Source: JAZTZP01 sp045637525 (GTDB lineage Bacteria > Bacillota > Clostridia > UBA1381). Taken from it: a stretch of 24,773 nt of DNA. A program made the translations under genes and the position numbers. The stretch's first letter is position 1. Each line of letters starts with the position of its first letter. Under the pieces are notes generated by a model. The model was not told where the DNA came from, did no database searches, and saw nothing but the letters and a program-made list of their open reading frames with translations. The stretch spans positions 1-24,773 of the forward strand of contig JAZTZP010000082.1 of assembly GCA_045637525.1 (NCBI GenBank), in the 5' to 3' direction. This document shows, piece after piece, positions 16,265-24,468 of the stretch.

Positions 16265-17112
16265 TATAATCTCTCCTCCAAATCAGCTATTATCTTATCA
16301 AGCTCTGCAATTGCCTGTTCATACTGCTCCTTATTCGGCGCCGCACCGTGCCAGCCTGCCTGATTTTCCATGAACGATACATTCTTACCCTTTACAGATT
16401 TCATTATAACCGCAGTAGGCTTATCCTTTGTATTCTTAGCTGTTTCTATTGCCGACATAAGCGAGTCAAAATCATGAGCGTCCGCTACAACTACATTCCA
16501 GCCGAAAGCCTCAAACTTCTTATCTATCGGATACGGATTCATAACTTCCGCAACATCACCGTCTATCTGCAAGCCGTTATTATCAATAAACGCAGTAAGG
16601 TTGTCGAGCTTGTAATGAGCCGCAAACATAGCCTGCTCCCATACCTGTCCTTCTTCAAGCTCGCCGTCACCGAGTATTGAATATACTCTGTAATCATCTC
16701 CGCTGAGCTTAGCCGCAAGCGCCATACCGCCTGCTGTACTTATTCCCTGACCGAGTGAACCGGTAGACATATCAATCCCCGGAACCTTATTCATATCCGG
16801 ATGTCCCTGAAGATAGCTGTCAGTCTTTCTTAAAGTTTTTATATCTTCGACCGGGAAAAAGCCTTTTTCTGCTAAAACTCCGTAAAGTGCCGGAGCTGTA
16901 TGACCTTTTGATAAAACCAATCTGTCTCTTTCCTGCATCTTCGGATTTTTCGGGTCTACATTCATTACCTCGAAATATAAAAGTGTAATAAGATCTGCAA
17001 TTGAAAGCGATCCGCCGGGGTGACCTGATGCTGCATTATACACGCCTGTAAGAGCATGCTTTCTCACCTTGTTTGCAATTATTGCAAGCTGAATTTTTCT
17101 CTTTTCTTCCAT
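16264..17112 (-). CDS. Transketolase, N-terminal (TPP-binding) subunit
   Basis: The 282-residue protein is the thiamine-diphosphate-binding half of a split transketolase. SGHPGGSLS (29-37) and KGHTAPALY (69-77) are transketolase signatures. The TPP/metal motif runs from GDGELEEGQ (148-156) to DNN (177-179). ATG 17112 is preferred to ATG 17124 because the latter sits directly against the AAAGGA ribosome site, whereas 17112 is 12 bases after it. The gene starts 24 bases after mrnC and so continues the cysE operon. Split transketolases are usual in Clostridia and archaea. Its place after cysE-cysS-mrnC is less usual. Confidence 0.94.
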   Translation of the reverse strand: MEEKRKIQLAIIANKVRKHALTGVYNAASGHPGGSLSIADLITLLYFEVMNVDPKNPKMQERDRLVLSKGHTAPALYGVLAEKGFFPVEDIKTLRKTDSYLQGHPDMNKVPGIDMSTGSLGQGISTAGGMALAAKLSGDDYRVYSILGDGELEEGQVWEQAMFAAHYKLDNLTAFIDNNGLQIDGDVAEVMNPYPIDKKFEAFGWNVVVADAHDFDSLMSAIETAKNTKDKPTAVIMKSVKGKNVSFMENQAGWHGAAPNKEQYEQAIAELDKIIADLEERL

Positions 17113-17136
17113 TACTAAAACCATTCCTTTCTGTAC

Positions 17137-17532
17137 TTACGGATTTGCATATCCGAATGCTTTCCCCATTATTTCTTCTAAGCGTTCTTTTTCGCCTGAT
17201 AAATGTAAATACCCAATCAAAGCCTCAAATCCCGTTGCGCACCTGTAATCGGTAACATCGGCATTTTTCGGGACAGTAGGCGACTTTGCATTTCTTCCTC
17301 TTTTATATACACCCAATTCCGATTCATCTAAAAGCGGCAGAATTTCATGAGCACTTCTTGCCTGTGCCGCCGCATTAACGTATTTTATACATTCCTTATG
17401 CAGCTTATATGCCGGCATATCCGGATTTAATGCGAGAATTTTTTCTCTTACAAATACCTCATACACACTGTCACCGATGTAAGCAAGAACTAACGGCGCA
17501 TATAATTTTGCATTATTCATATCCTTGTCCAT
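17137..17532 (-). CDS. mrnC: Mini-ribonuclease III
   Basis: The 131-residue protein has the RNase III catalytic domain without a double-stranded-RNA-binding domain, as in MrnC of Bacillota, which matures 23S rRNA ends. The signature is LAYIGDSVYEVFVRE (about 16-30) with the metal-binding Asp, followed by the conserved HKE and YKRGRNAKSPTVPKNA region and the distal ATGFEALIGYLHLSG containing the second acidic site. It overlaps the cysS end. ATG 17532 has a close GGGAG; ATG 17520 would give a classic ATGA stop-start overlap with cysS. The start is therefore uncertain by four codons. The cysS-mrnC pair is the order also known from Bacillus subtilis. Confidence 0.93.
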   Translation of the reverse strand: MDKDMNNAKLYAPLVLAYIGDSVYEVFVREKILALNPDMPAYKLHKECIKYVNAAAQARSAHEILPLLDESELGVYKRGRNAKSPTVPKNADVTDYRCATGFEALIGYLHLSGEKERLEEIMGKAFGYANP

Positions 17533-18920
17533 TTCACTCCCGCCGGTGTATCTTTAAGCTCAATGTTCATAGCCTTAAGCTTATCCCGTATAGCGTCAGC
17601 CTCTGCAAAATTCTTTGCCTTTCTTGCCTCATTACGCTTTTCGATTAACATTTCTATTTCAGCGTCTAAGCTATCATCTTCTTTATACTCAAAAAGTCCT
17701 AAAACGTTTCCGAGCTCATATATCATATCAAGAGCCTTTGATACAACCTTTGCCGAATTTGTACCGTCGTTTGATATGTCCGTATTTGCAATATAAATCA
17801 CATCAAATATTGTCGATATAGCGTCAGCAGTATTTAAGTCATCATCCATAGCGGCTATAAACTTGTCACGGCACGCATCAATCTTTGATACAGTCTCCTG
17901 TTCCTCCGAAGTAAGCTCCTTATCTTCGCACTTTGTCAGGAGGAATTTAAGATTTTCAATACATGTATAAATTCTCTGAATAGCAGACTGCGCCTGTTCC
18001 ATAAGGTCAGAGCTGAAATTAATCGGATTTCTGTAATGAGCGCTGAGCATAAAAAATCTCACCACCTCAGGGTCATACTTCTTGCAAATATCCCTTACCG
18101 TAAAGAAATTACCTGCCGATTTACTCATCTTTTTATTATCAATATTGATATATCCGTTATGCATCCAGTATCTTGCAAACGGCTTTCCGTTTGCCGCCTC
18201 ACTCTGAGCCACCTCATTTTCGTGATGAGGGAAAACGAGATCTTTTCCGCCTGAGTGAATATCTATGGTCTCGCCGAGATATTTATTAGCCATCGCCGAA
18301 CATTCTATATGCCACCCCGGACGACCTTCGCCCCATGGGCTGTCCCAAGCCGGCTCACCTTCTTTTTTAGCTTTCCATAAGGCAAAGTCCATCGCATCAC
18401 GTTTTTCTTCATTTACGCTTATTCTTGCACCCGCCTCAAGTTCCTCTAAAGGCTGATTTGAAAGCTTTCCGTATTCCGCAAAACGCTTTGTTGAAAAATA
18501 CACGTTTCCGTCAACATTATACGCATATCCCTTTTCTATCAGCTTTTCAATTATTTCAATTATTGCATCTATATTATCTGTTGCTCTCGGATGAACCGTT
18601 GCTTCGTGAATGCCTATCGCGTGGGAATCCTTAAAATATTCTTCTATAAAACGGTCACCGAGTTCTTTTACTGTTATTCCTTCTTCGTTTGCTCTCTTTA
18701 TCATTTTATCGTCAATATCGGTAAAATTCTGAACAAATTTCACTTTATACCCCGAATATTCAAGGTATCTTCTCATACAGTCAAACACAATAAACGGTCT
18801 TGCGTTTCCTATATGAAAATAATCATATACAGTCGGACCGCAGGAATACATAGTTACCTCTCCGGCACGAAGTGGTACAAATTCCTGTTTTTCTCTTGCC
18901 ATGGTATTGTAAATTCTCAA
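17517..18920 (-). CDS. cysS: Cysteinyl-tRNA synthetase
   Basis: The 467-residue class I synthetase charges tRNA-Cys. It has HIGN at 36-39, KMSKS at 264-268 and likely zinc ligands Cys27, Cys207, His232 and Glu236 (CGPTVYD, HIECSAM, PHHENE). Length is typical. I place the start at TTG 18920: AAAGGA lies nine bases upstream and the protein then reads MRIYNTMAREKQEFVPL, matching the usual CysRS N-terminus. TTG 18929, three codons earlier, would overlap the cysE stop and lies against the ribosome site. The gene is the second of the cysE operon, and no T-box is visible upstream, unlike many Bacillota cysE-cysS loci. Confidence 0.96.
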   Translation of the reverse strand: MRIYNTMAREKQEFVPLRAGEVTMYSCGPTVYDYFHIGNARPFIVFDCMRRYLEYSGYKVKFVQNFTDIDDKMIKRANEEGITVKELGDRFIEEYFKDSHAIGIHEATVHPRATDNIDAIIEIIEKLIEKGYAYNVDGNVYFSTKRFAEYGKLSNQPLEELEAGARISVNEEKRDAMDFALWKAKKEGEPAWDSPWGEGRPGWHIECSAMANKYLGETIDIHSGGKDLVFPHHENEVAQSEAANGKPFARYWMHNGYINIDNKKMSKSAGNFFTVRDICKKYDPEVVRFFMLSAHYRNPINFSSDLMEQAQSAIQRIYTCIENLKFLLTKCEDKELTSEEQETVSKIDACRDKFIAAMDDDLNTADAISTIFDVIYIANTDISNDGTNSAKVVSKALDMIYELGNVLGLFEYKEDDSLDAEIEMLIEKRNEARKAKNFAEADAIRDKLKAMNIELKDTPAGVKWTRI

Positions 18921-18925
18921 AAAAA

Positions 18926-19594
18926 TCAATCCTTTCCATCTGATTTTATACTATCCTCATCCAAACGCTGTTTCTCCATATCAGCAAGCTTCTTTTCAAG
19001 AGCCTGTATATGAACATTAAGCGTACACAACTGCATGGATACAGGGTCCGGCATTCTTACCTGGTCTAAGTCGTATACCCTCTTGCCGTCCTGTTTAACA
19101 ACACGTGCAGGTACGCCCACGCATGTAGAATCCGGAGGCACTTCGTTTAAAACCACTGCTCCGGCAGCAATCTTAGAATTATCGCCCACAGTAAACGGGC
19201 CTAAAACCTTTGCTCCGCTTCCTACCACCACATTATTTCCAAGTGTAGGATGTCTCTTCCCTGATTCTTTTCCGGTTCCTCCGAGTGTAACACCCTGATA
19301 AATCGTGCAGTCATCGCCGACAACAGCCGTTTCGCCAATAACTACGCCCATACCGTGATCTATCATGAGTCCCTTGCCTATTACAGCACCGGGATGAATT
19401 TCTATACCGGTAAAAAATCTCGTCAGCTGTGATAATGCACGAGCCACAAACTTCATCTTGTGTACAAACATAAAATGTGATACTCTGTGCCACATAACTG
19501 CATGAAGTCCGGGATAAAGTAAAAACACTTCAACCCCGTTACGAGCAGCCGGATCACGCTCTAATATAGATTTTATATCATAAATAAGAGACAC
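18926..19594 (-). CDS. cysE: Serine O-acetyltransferase
   Basis: The 222-residue protein makes O-acetylserine from serine and acetyl-CoA, the first step of cysteine synthesis. It is the short Bacillota form. The helical N-terminus (RDPAARNGVEVFLLYPGLHAVMWHRVSHFMF) is followed by left-handed beta-helix hexapeptide repeats (from about 66, IEIHPGAVIGKGLMIDHGMGVVIGE) with the Asp79-His80 pair near the active site and the acetyl-CoA-binding GGTGKESGKRHP loop. The C-terminal 35 residues form an amphipathic coiled stretch (VHIQALEKKLADMEKQR). The start is GTG 19594 with AAAGGA upstream. It is the first gene of the operon, driven by the promoter at 19635-19663. Its product feeds CysK, encoded in a separate operon in this window. 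Confidence 0.95.
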   Translation of the reverse strand: MSLIYDIKSILERDPAARNGVEVFLLYPGLHAVMWHRVSHFMFVHKMKFVARALSQLTRFFTGIEIHPGAVIGKGLMIDHGMGVVIGETAVVGDDCTIYQGVTLGGTGKESGKRHPTLGNNVVVGSGAKVLGPFTVGDNSKIAAGAVVLNEVPPDSTCVGVPARVVKQDGKRVYDLDQVRMPDPVSMQLCTLNVHIQALEKKLADMEKQRLDEDSIKSDGKD

Positions 19595-19634
19595 GCCAAA
19601 CCCATTCCTTTCAAAAATACTTATACCACGTTTT

Positions 19635-19663
19635 ATTATATACTATTTTTTCAAAAAAAGCAA
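19635..19663 (-). promoter_or_regulatory. Sigma-A promoter of the cysE operon
   Basis: On the minus strand TTGCTT (19663-19658) is followed after 17 bases by TATAAT (19640-19635), with an A/T-rich spacer. The leader to GTG 19594 would be about 35 bases. That is far too short for a T-box or SAM riboswitch, so regulation would have to act at initiation. Confidence 0.75.
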
Positions 19664-19704
19664 CTGATTTTTTGAATTTTTTTTATTTTTTATCATAATG
19701 TCAC

Positions 19705-19733
19705 CATATTTATAATATGATAATTTATATAAT
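19705..19733 (+). promoter_or_regulatory. Possible sigma-E sporulation promoter of sipL
   Basis: CATATT (19705-19710) resembles the sigma-E -35 box (ATATT core), and TATATAAT (19726-19733) matches six of eight bases of the sigma-E -10 CATACAAT, with a 15-base spacer. The -35 half is also part of a perfect inverted repeat, CATATT-TAT-AATATG (19705-19719). A vegetative -10 TATAAT (19728-19733) is present but lacks a TTGACA partner. Known sigma-E control of sipL in Clostridioides difficile supports the reading. This is an inference from weak motifs in an AT-rich region. Confidence 0.42.
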
Positions 19734-19774
19734 AGTTATTTTAACATAAACTACTTTCCAAGGAGGAATAAAAA

Positions 19775-21313
19775 ATGGAATTACAGAAAAAAGATTTTAT
19801 TGTAAACAGAGTAATAAGGAGCGGTTGTCATGAGGTTTTAGCTGACGGTGACATAATAGTTCCGGACACAAAGCCGGATATTTTAAAAATCCTTCAGATA
19901 AACGGAAACTGCCTCATAACAGGCAAAGAAGTTTCTGACGGTAAGGCTTTCATAAACGGACGTATAGAGTTTAATATAATGTATACTCCCGACAGCGACA
20001 GCGAAAAAATCAAGTCCATTTCCTCATCATTTGATTTTTCGCACCACATCGACGACGAAAACCTGACTCCGGAATGCAACCTTTTAGCTGACTGTGATGT
20101 TTCAAAAATTGACTATCAGCTTATAAACAGCAGAAAGCTGAGAATAAAATCGGCAATTGAGCTTAATTTTGAGACAGGCATCCTCGAACACGCAGAAGCG
20201 GCGGTAGATACCGATGAAGACGGCAACCCACAGATTCTTAAAAATACAATTAAAACGCTTAACATTCTTTCAAAATCAAATAAAGATTTCACAATTCACG
20301 AAAAAATCGAGTTACCAAACGGTCACAGTTCAATAAAAGAGCTTTTAAGATGCGATATATTAATAACCGACAAAGAATTTAAGTGCATAAGCGGAAGAAT
20401 AGTTGCAAAAGGAATTCTTGATATAAACATTTTATATACTGACTCAGAAGACTGCATAAAATTCTGTGATTATCAGATACCGTTCACCGAGATTTTTGAT
20501 GAGGAAAACGCCTTTGACAATGCGATATGTGAAATAGACTTCAACTTCGGTGACATCACAACAAAAGTAACAGAAGACAACGACGGCGATATGCGTGTAG
20601 CAGACATCGACATTCTTGTTTATGCACACATCACCGTTTCGGAAGAAACAGAACTCCAATACATATCAGATATATACTACCCGGGTTACAGCACAGCAGT
20701 TCAGTCCACAGAAAGAAGAGTAGATGCCCTTTGCTGTCGTGCCTCCGCCCAGCAAACCATACGTGATGTGGTAAGTCCTTCAAAAACTGCCCCGGACATA
20801 CAGGGTATATACTACGTCCCGTCAAAAATTTCTATAAACAAAACCACAATTTCAAAGGATAAAACCACAGTCGAAGGTAATATAATATGTTTTGTACTGT
20901 ATATCTCCGACTCAAACGACAGTCCGCTGTGCAGTCTCAAAAAAGAAATACCATTCGCCATTACCTGTGAAACACCGGGAAGCCTCGACGGCATGGCGTG
21001 CGACATTCGTCCTGAGCTTTCAAGAATAAGCTACAGTATTAATTCAGCCGGAGACGCAGAGCTCCGCACAGTCCTGTCTGTGGATATAAAAATCAGCAAG
21101 CCTTCGCAAATTATATTCATAGACAACGCCGAAGCCGAGGACTTATCAGATGAAAAGAAAAAGGGCATTGTTCTATACTTCGTGCAGCATGGCGATACAC
21201 TCTGGTCCGTTTCAAAGCAATACAGCGTTGCCTCGGAAGAAATATCAAAGCTCAACAACCTCGAAACCGACGAACTTATCCCCGGAATGAAGCTGGTTAT
21301 TCCGGCAGTTTAA
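19775..21313 (+). CDS. sipL: Spore morphogenesis protein SipL-like (SPOCS/DUF3794 repeats plus LysM)
   Basis: The 512-residue protein begins with a SPOCS (DUF3794) domain (VLADGDIIVPDTKPDILKIL near residues 20-40), has further SPOCS-type repeats in the middle (around 175-290 and 310-440; DVVSPSKTAPDIQGIYYV echoes the first motif), and ends with a LysM domain at 468-510 (YFVQHGDTLWSVSKQYSV...LNNL...IPGMKLVIP). This is the SipL layout of Clostridia, where SipL binds SpoIVA through its LysM domain and is needed to engage the coat on the forespore. The start ATG 19775 has AAGGAGG eight bases upstream. It is monocistronic: a strong terminator overlaps its end. It is the only plus-strand gene here and indicates a spore-forming lineage. 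Confidence 0.9.
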   Translation: MELQKKDFIVNRVIRSGCHEVLADGDIIVPDTKPDILKILQINGNCLITGKEVSDGKAFINGRIEFNIMYTPDSDSEKIKSISSSFDFSHHIDDENLTPECNLLADCDVSKIDYQLINSRKLRIKSAIELNFETGILEHAEAAVDTDEDGNPQILKNTIKTLNILSKSNKDFTIHEKIELPNGHSSIKELLRCDILITDKEFKCISGRIVAKGILDINILYTDSEDCIKFCDYQIPFTEIFDEENAFDNAICEIDFNFGDITTKVTEDNDGDMRVADIDILVYAHITVSEETELQYISDIYYPGYSTAVQSTERRVDALCCRASAQQTIRDVVSPSKTAPDIQGIYYVPSKISINKTTISKDKTTVEGNIICFVLYISDSNDSPLCSLKKEIPFAITCETPGSLDGMACDIRPELSRISYSINSAGDAELRTVLSVDIKISKPSQIIFIDNAEAEDLSDEKKKGIVLYFVQHGDTLWSVSKQYSVASEEISKLNNLETDELIPGMKLVIPAV

Positions 21314-21351
21314 AAAAATTAGCTGTTGCGTCAGCAACAGCTAATTTTTTT
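21312..21351. terminator. Bidirectional terminator between sipL and valS
   Basis: A perfect stem of two 18-base arms (21312-21329 and 21334-21351) with the loop GTCA has a GC-rich core TTAGCTGTTGC flanked by seven A on one side and seven T on the other. It can therefore terminate both convergent genes. The sipL stop codon overlaps its left edge. Confidence 0.95.
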
Positions 21352-21388
21352 GCTTAAATTCATTCTTTCAAACAGTCCACAGCTTCTG

Positions 21389-24025
21389 TTAAGACCATGA
21401 AGCGATTGTTTCCAATACTTTTTCAAGCATTGCCTTATACTTCTCGCCCTTTTCTTTTTCTTCTTCAACAACCTTTGCCGGAGCTTTTGAAACAAAGCCC
21501 GGGTTATTCAGCTTTCCTTCAACTCTCTTTATTTCGCCCTCAAGCTTTTTCTTCTCTGCCATAAGACGTTCAATTTCCTTCTCACGGTCAACAAGCTCTT
21601 CAAGCGGAAGATAAATTTCAGCCTCCGGTACTACAATTGAAACAGCATTTGCATCAATTCCGGTTTTCTCAGTCTTAACCTCAACCGAGCTTGCTGATGC
21701 AAGCTTTTCAAAGAATGCAGCACCATTAAGAAATACATTGGTTTTGTTTGTTACTATTATAACCTTTGCCTTTTTAGATGGAACAACGTTCATTTCAGCA
21801 CGACGGTTTCTGATTGCCGTAATCGCCTGCATTACAAGCTCCGTTTCCTTTTCTTCCTTCTCAAAATCAAGTACTTCGGAATACTTCGGCCACTCGCTTA
21901 TCATAATGCTTTCACCAACGTGCGGCAGATGCTGCCATATTTCCTCTGTAATGAAAGGCATAAACGGATGAAGCAGCTGCATTGTATGCGAAAGAACATA
22001 TGTCAGAACATACTGTGCAGTCTTACCGCTCGGATTTTCCTTATCAAACAAACGAGGTTTTACAAGCTCAATATACCAGTCGCAGAAATCATCCCATATG
22101 AAATCATAAAGGTTTGAAAGAGCAACTCCAAGCTCAAATCTGTCAAGATTTTCAGTAACGTTTTTAACGGTTTTATTATACTTTGATAAAATCCATTTAT
22201 CCTCAGTCATAAGCTCACCTAAATCCGGAAGCTTATTCTCTGTTATATCAAGATTCATAAGAGTAAATCTTGATGCATTCCAAATCTTGTTTGCAAAGTT
22301 TCTGCTAGCCTCAACACGCTCCATATAAAAACGCATATCATTTCCGGGTGCGTTACCTGTCGCAAGCGTAAATCTCAAAGCGTCCGCGCCATACTGTTCA
22401 ACAACCTCAAGCGGATCTATTCCGTTTCCTAAAGACTTACTCATCTTTCTTCCCTGACTGTCTCTTACAAGTCCGTGAATAAACACGTGTTCAAAAGGAG
22501 ACTTGCCCATATGCTCCATACCCGAGAATATCATACGTGCTACCCAGAAGAATATTATGTCATATCCGGTAACGAGCACGCTTGTAGGATAGAAATAATC
22601 AAGCTCAGGTGTCTTCTCGGGCCAGCCGAGAGTTGAGAACGGCCAGAGCGCAGATGAGAACCATGTATCCAAAACGTCTTCGTCCTGACGCATCTTTTCG
22701 CCACAGTCCGGACAAACATGAACGTCCTCTTTTGAAACAACAGTCTTTCCGCACTTATCACAATAAAACGCCGGTATACGGTGTCCCCACCAAAGCTGAC
22801 GTGAAATACACCAGTCAAACACATTTTCCATCCAGTTCATGTATATCTTTGAAAAACGCTCCGGAACGAACTTTGTTATCTCATCCTTCACAACCTGCAT
22901 AGCCGGCTCGGAAAGAGGTTTCATTTTTACAAACCATTGCTTTGAAATAATAGGCTCAACCGTAGTTCCGCATCTGTAACACGTGCCGACATTATGAGAA
23001 TGATCTTCTACCTTAACTAAAAGTCCGAGCTTATCAAGATCCTCAACAATTGCCTTTCGTGCATCATAACGGTCCATTCCCTCATATTTTCCGCCGTATG
23101 AGTTTATAGTTGCGTCATCGTTCATAACCTTTATCTGTTCAAGGTTATGACGCATACCAACCTCAAAGTCGTTAGGGTCATGAGCCGGTGTAATCTTAAC
23201 ACAGCCTGTACCGAATTCTTTGTCAACATATTCATCCGCTATAACCGGGATCTCACGGTTTACAAGCGGAAGAATAAGAGTCTTTCCTACTAAATCCTTA
23301 TATCTTTCATCTTCCGGATTTACAGCAACAGCAGTATCACCGAGTAAAGTTTCAGGGCGTGTTGTTGCAATTATTACAAACTCGTCGCTGTCTTTTACCG
23401 GATACTTGATATGCCAGAAGTGACCAGCCTGTTCGCTATGTTCAACCTCAGCGTCCGATAACGCAGTTATACAGTGCGGACACCAGTTAATTATTCTGCT
23501 TCCCTGATATATAAGACCTTTTTCATAAAGATTTACAAAAACCTCACGAACTGCCTTTGAACAGCCTTCGTCCATCGTAAATCTTTCTCTTTCCCAGTCA
23601 CAGGAAGAGCCTATCTTTTTAAGCTGATTTATAATTCTGTCGCCGTATTGCTTTTTCCAGTCCCAAACACGCTCTAAAAACTTCTCACGGCCCAAGTCAT
23701 ATCTTGTCAAGCCTTCATTCACACGAAGATTTTCCTCAACCTTTATCTGAGTTGCAATTCCGGCATGGTCGGTTCCCGGAACCCATAATGCAGAGTATCC
23801 CTGCATTCTCTTATAACGGATAAGAATATCCTGCAAGGTTTCATCAAGTGCATGTCCCATATGAAGCTGACCTGTTACGTTTGGAGGCGGAATAACAATG
23901 GTAAACGGTTTTTTATTCTCGTCCACCTCGGCATGAAAATACCCCTTTTCCATCCACTCATTATACAATCTGTCCTCAAATTCAGACGGATCATAGTTTT
24001 TTGCTAAAATGTTTTTTTCTTCCAT
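21389..24025 (-). CDS. valS: Valyl-tRNA synthetase
   Basis: The 878-residue class I synthetase charges tRNA-Val. HMGH is at 55-58, the editing-domain motif TTRPET at 221-226, and KMSKS at 527-531. Two CxxC pairs in the insert (CDKC 422-425 and CPDC 438-441) look like a zinc site. The last 65 residues are a charged coiled coil (VDREKEIERLMAEKKKLEGEIKRVEGKL...), the tRNA-binding arm typical of bacterial ValRS. The ATG has AAAGGATAA upstream. It is the second gene after a 66-residue membrane protein, 17 bases away, and ends at the shared terminator. The leader between promoter and first gene is about 55 bases, so no T-box is possible there. Confidence 0.97.
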   Translation of the reverse strand: MEEKNILAKNYDPSEFEDRLYNEWMEKGYFHAEVDENKKPFTIVIPPPNVTGQLHMGHALDETLQDILIRYKRMQGYSALWVPGTDHAGIATQIKVEENLRVNEGLTRYDLGREKFLERVWDWKKQYGDRIINQLKKIGSSCDWERERFTMDEGCSKAVREVFVNLYEKGLIYQGSRIINWCPHCITALSDAEVEHSEQAGHFWHIKYPVKDSDEFVIIATTRPETLLGDTAVAVNPEDERYKDLVGKTLILPLVNREIPVIADEYVDKEFGTGCVKITPAHDPNDFEVGMRHNLEQIKVMNDDATINSYGGKYEGMDRYDARKAIVEDLDKLGLLVKVEDHSHNVGTCYRCGTTVEPIISKQWFVKMKPLSEPAMQVVKDEITKFVPERFSKIYMNWMENVFDWCISRQLWWGHRIPAFYCDKCGKTVVSKEDVHVCPDCGEKMRQDEDVLDTWFSSALWPFSTLGWPEKTPELDYFYPTSVLVTGYDIIFFWVARMIFSGMEHMGKSPFEHVFIHGLVRDSQGRKMSKSLGNGIDPLEVVEQYGADALRFTLATGNAPGNDMRFYMERVEASRNFANKIWNASRFTLMNLDITENKLPDLGELMTEDKWILSKYNKTVKNVTENLDRFELGVALSNLYDFIWDDFCDWYIELVKPRLFDKENPSGKTAQYVLTYVLSHTMQLLHPFMPFITEEIWQHLPHVGESIMISEWPKYSEVLDFEKEEKETELVMQAITAIRNRRAEMNVVPSKKAKVIIVTNKTNVFLNGAAFFEKLASASSVEVKTEKTGIDANAVSIVVPEAEIYLPLEELVDREKEIERLMAEKKKLEGEIKRVEGKLNNPGFVSKAPAKVVEEEKEKGEKYKAMLEKVLETIASWS

Positions 24026-24042
24026 TTATCTTTATCCTTTCT

Positions 24043-24243
24043 TTATATAAACAGCAATACTATTCCGACAACAGTAATTGCAAAAGCTATCAGTTTAATT
24101 TTTATGTTTTCTTTAATGGCCTGTTCGTCCTCTTCATCTTGTTTTTTAATTTTACGCCGGACGACAGGACCTGAAAAGTTTAATATAAATCCGAAAATCA
24201 TAATTATAAACCCGGTTATCGATAAAGCATCGTTTATCGGCAT
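24043..24243 (-). CDS. Small two-segment membrane protein
   Basis: The 66-residue protein has two hydrophobic segments (about 8-24, SITGFIIMIFGFILNFS, and 49-66, KLIAFAITVVGIVLLFI) joined by a highly charged linker (RRKIKKQDEEDEQAIKENIK). ATG 24243 follows GGAGGAGGG with good spacing, and the frame lies between a perfect promoter and valS, 17 bases from it, so it is almost certainly translated. No family is recognised. It looks like a small hairpin membrane protein. The valS neighbourhood gives no functional hint beyond shared transcription. Confidence 0.78.
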   Translation of the reverse strand: MPINDALSITGFIIMIFGFILNFSGPVVRRKIKKQDEEDEQAIKENIKIKLIAFAITVVGIVLLFI

Positions 24244-24305
24244 AAGCCATCCCTCCTCCGGTAAAATATTAAATCGACAAAAAAGTGCCGATACATCTAA
24301 TAAAG

Positions 24306-24334
24306 ATTATAGCACTCTTTTCGCCGTTTGTCAA
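24306..24334 (-). promoter_or_regulatory. Consensus sigma-A promoter of the valS operon
   Basis: On the minus strand TTGACA (24334-24329) is followed after exactly 17 bases by TATAAT (24311-24306), both perfect. Initiation is expected near 24299, giving a leader of about 55 bases before ATG 24243. Confidence 0.9.
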
Positions 24335-24335
24335 T

Positions 24336-24355
24336 ACAAAACACAGTTGTTTTGT
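24336..24355 (+). other. Perfect 8-bp hairpin, terminator-like on the plus strand
   Basis: ACAAAACA (24336-24343) and TGTTTTGT (24348-24355) pair perfectly around CAGT and are followed by AATTTTTAC. The arrangement is terminator-like for plus-strand transcription, but no plus-strand gene ends here. It lies directly upstream of the valS promoter, so it could be an insulator, an operator or chance in AT-rich DNA. From here to 24468 I see no gene. Confidence 0.35.
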
Positions 24356-24468
24356 AATTTTTACTATATTATTTATATATCATAAGTAACGTTATCGACA
24401 ATTGCACGTACATACTACCGATTTACAGCACGTTTTTTGAATGTGCAAACAAATTATTAACAAGAATA

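Noticed and set aside
19595..19774. T-box or other riboswitch upstream of cysE or sipL
   Set aside because: The cysE leader is only about 35 bases and the sipL leader about 35 bases, and no conserved T-box sequence is visible.
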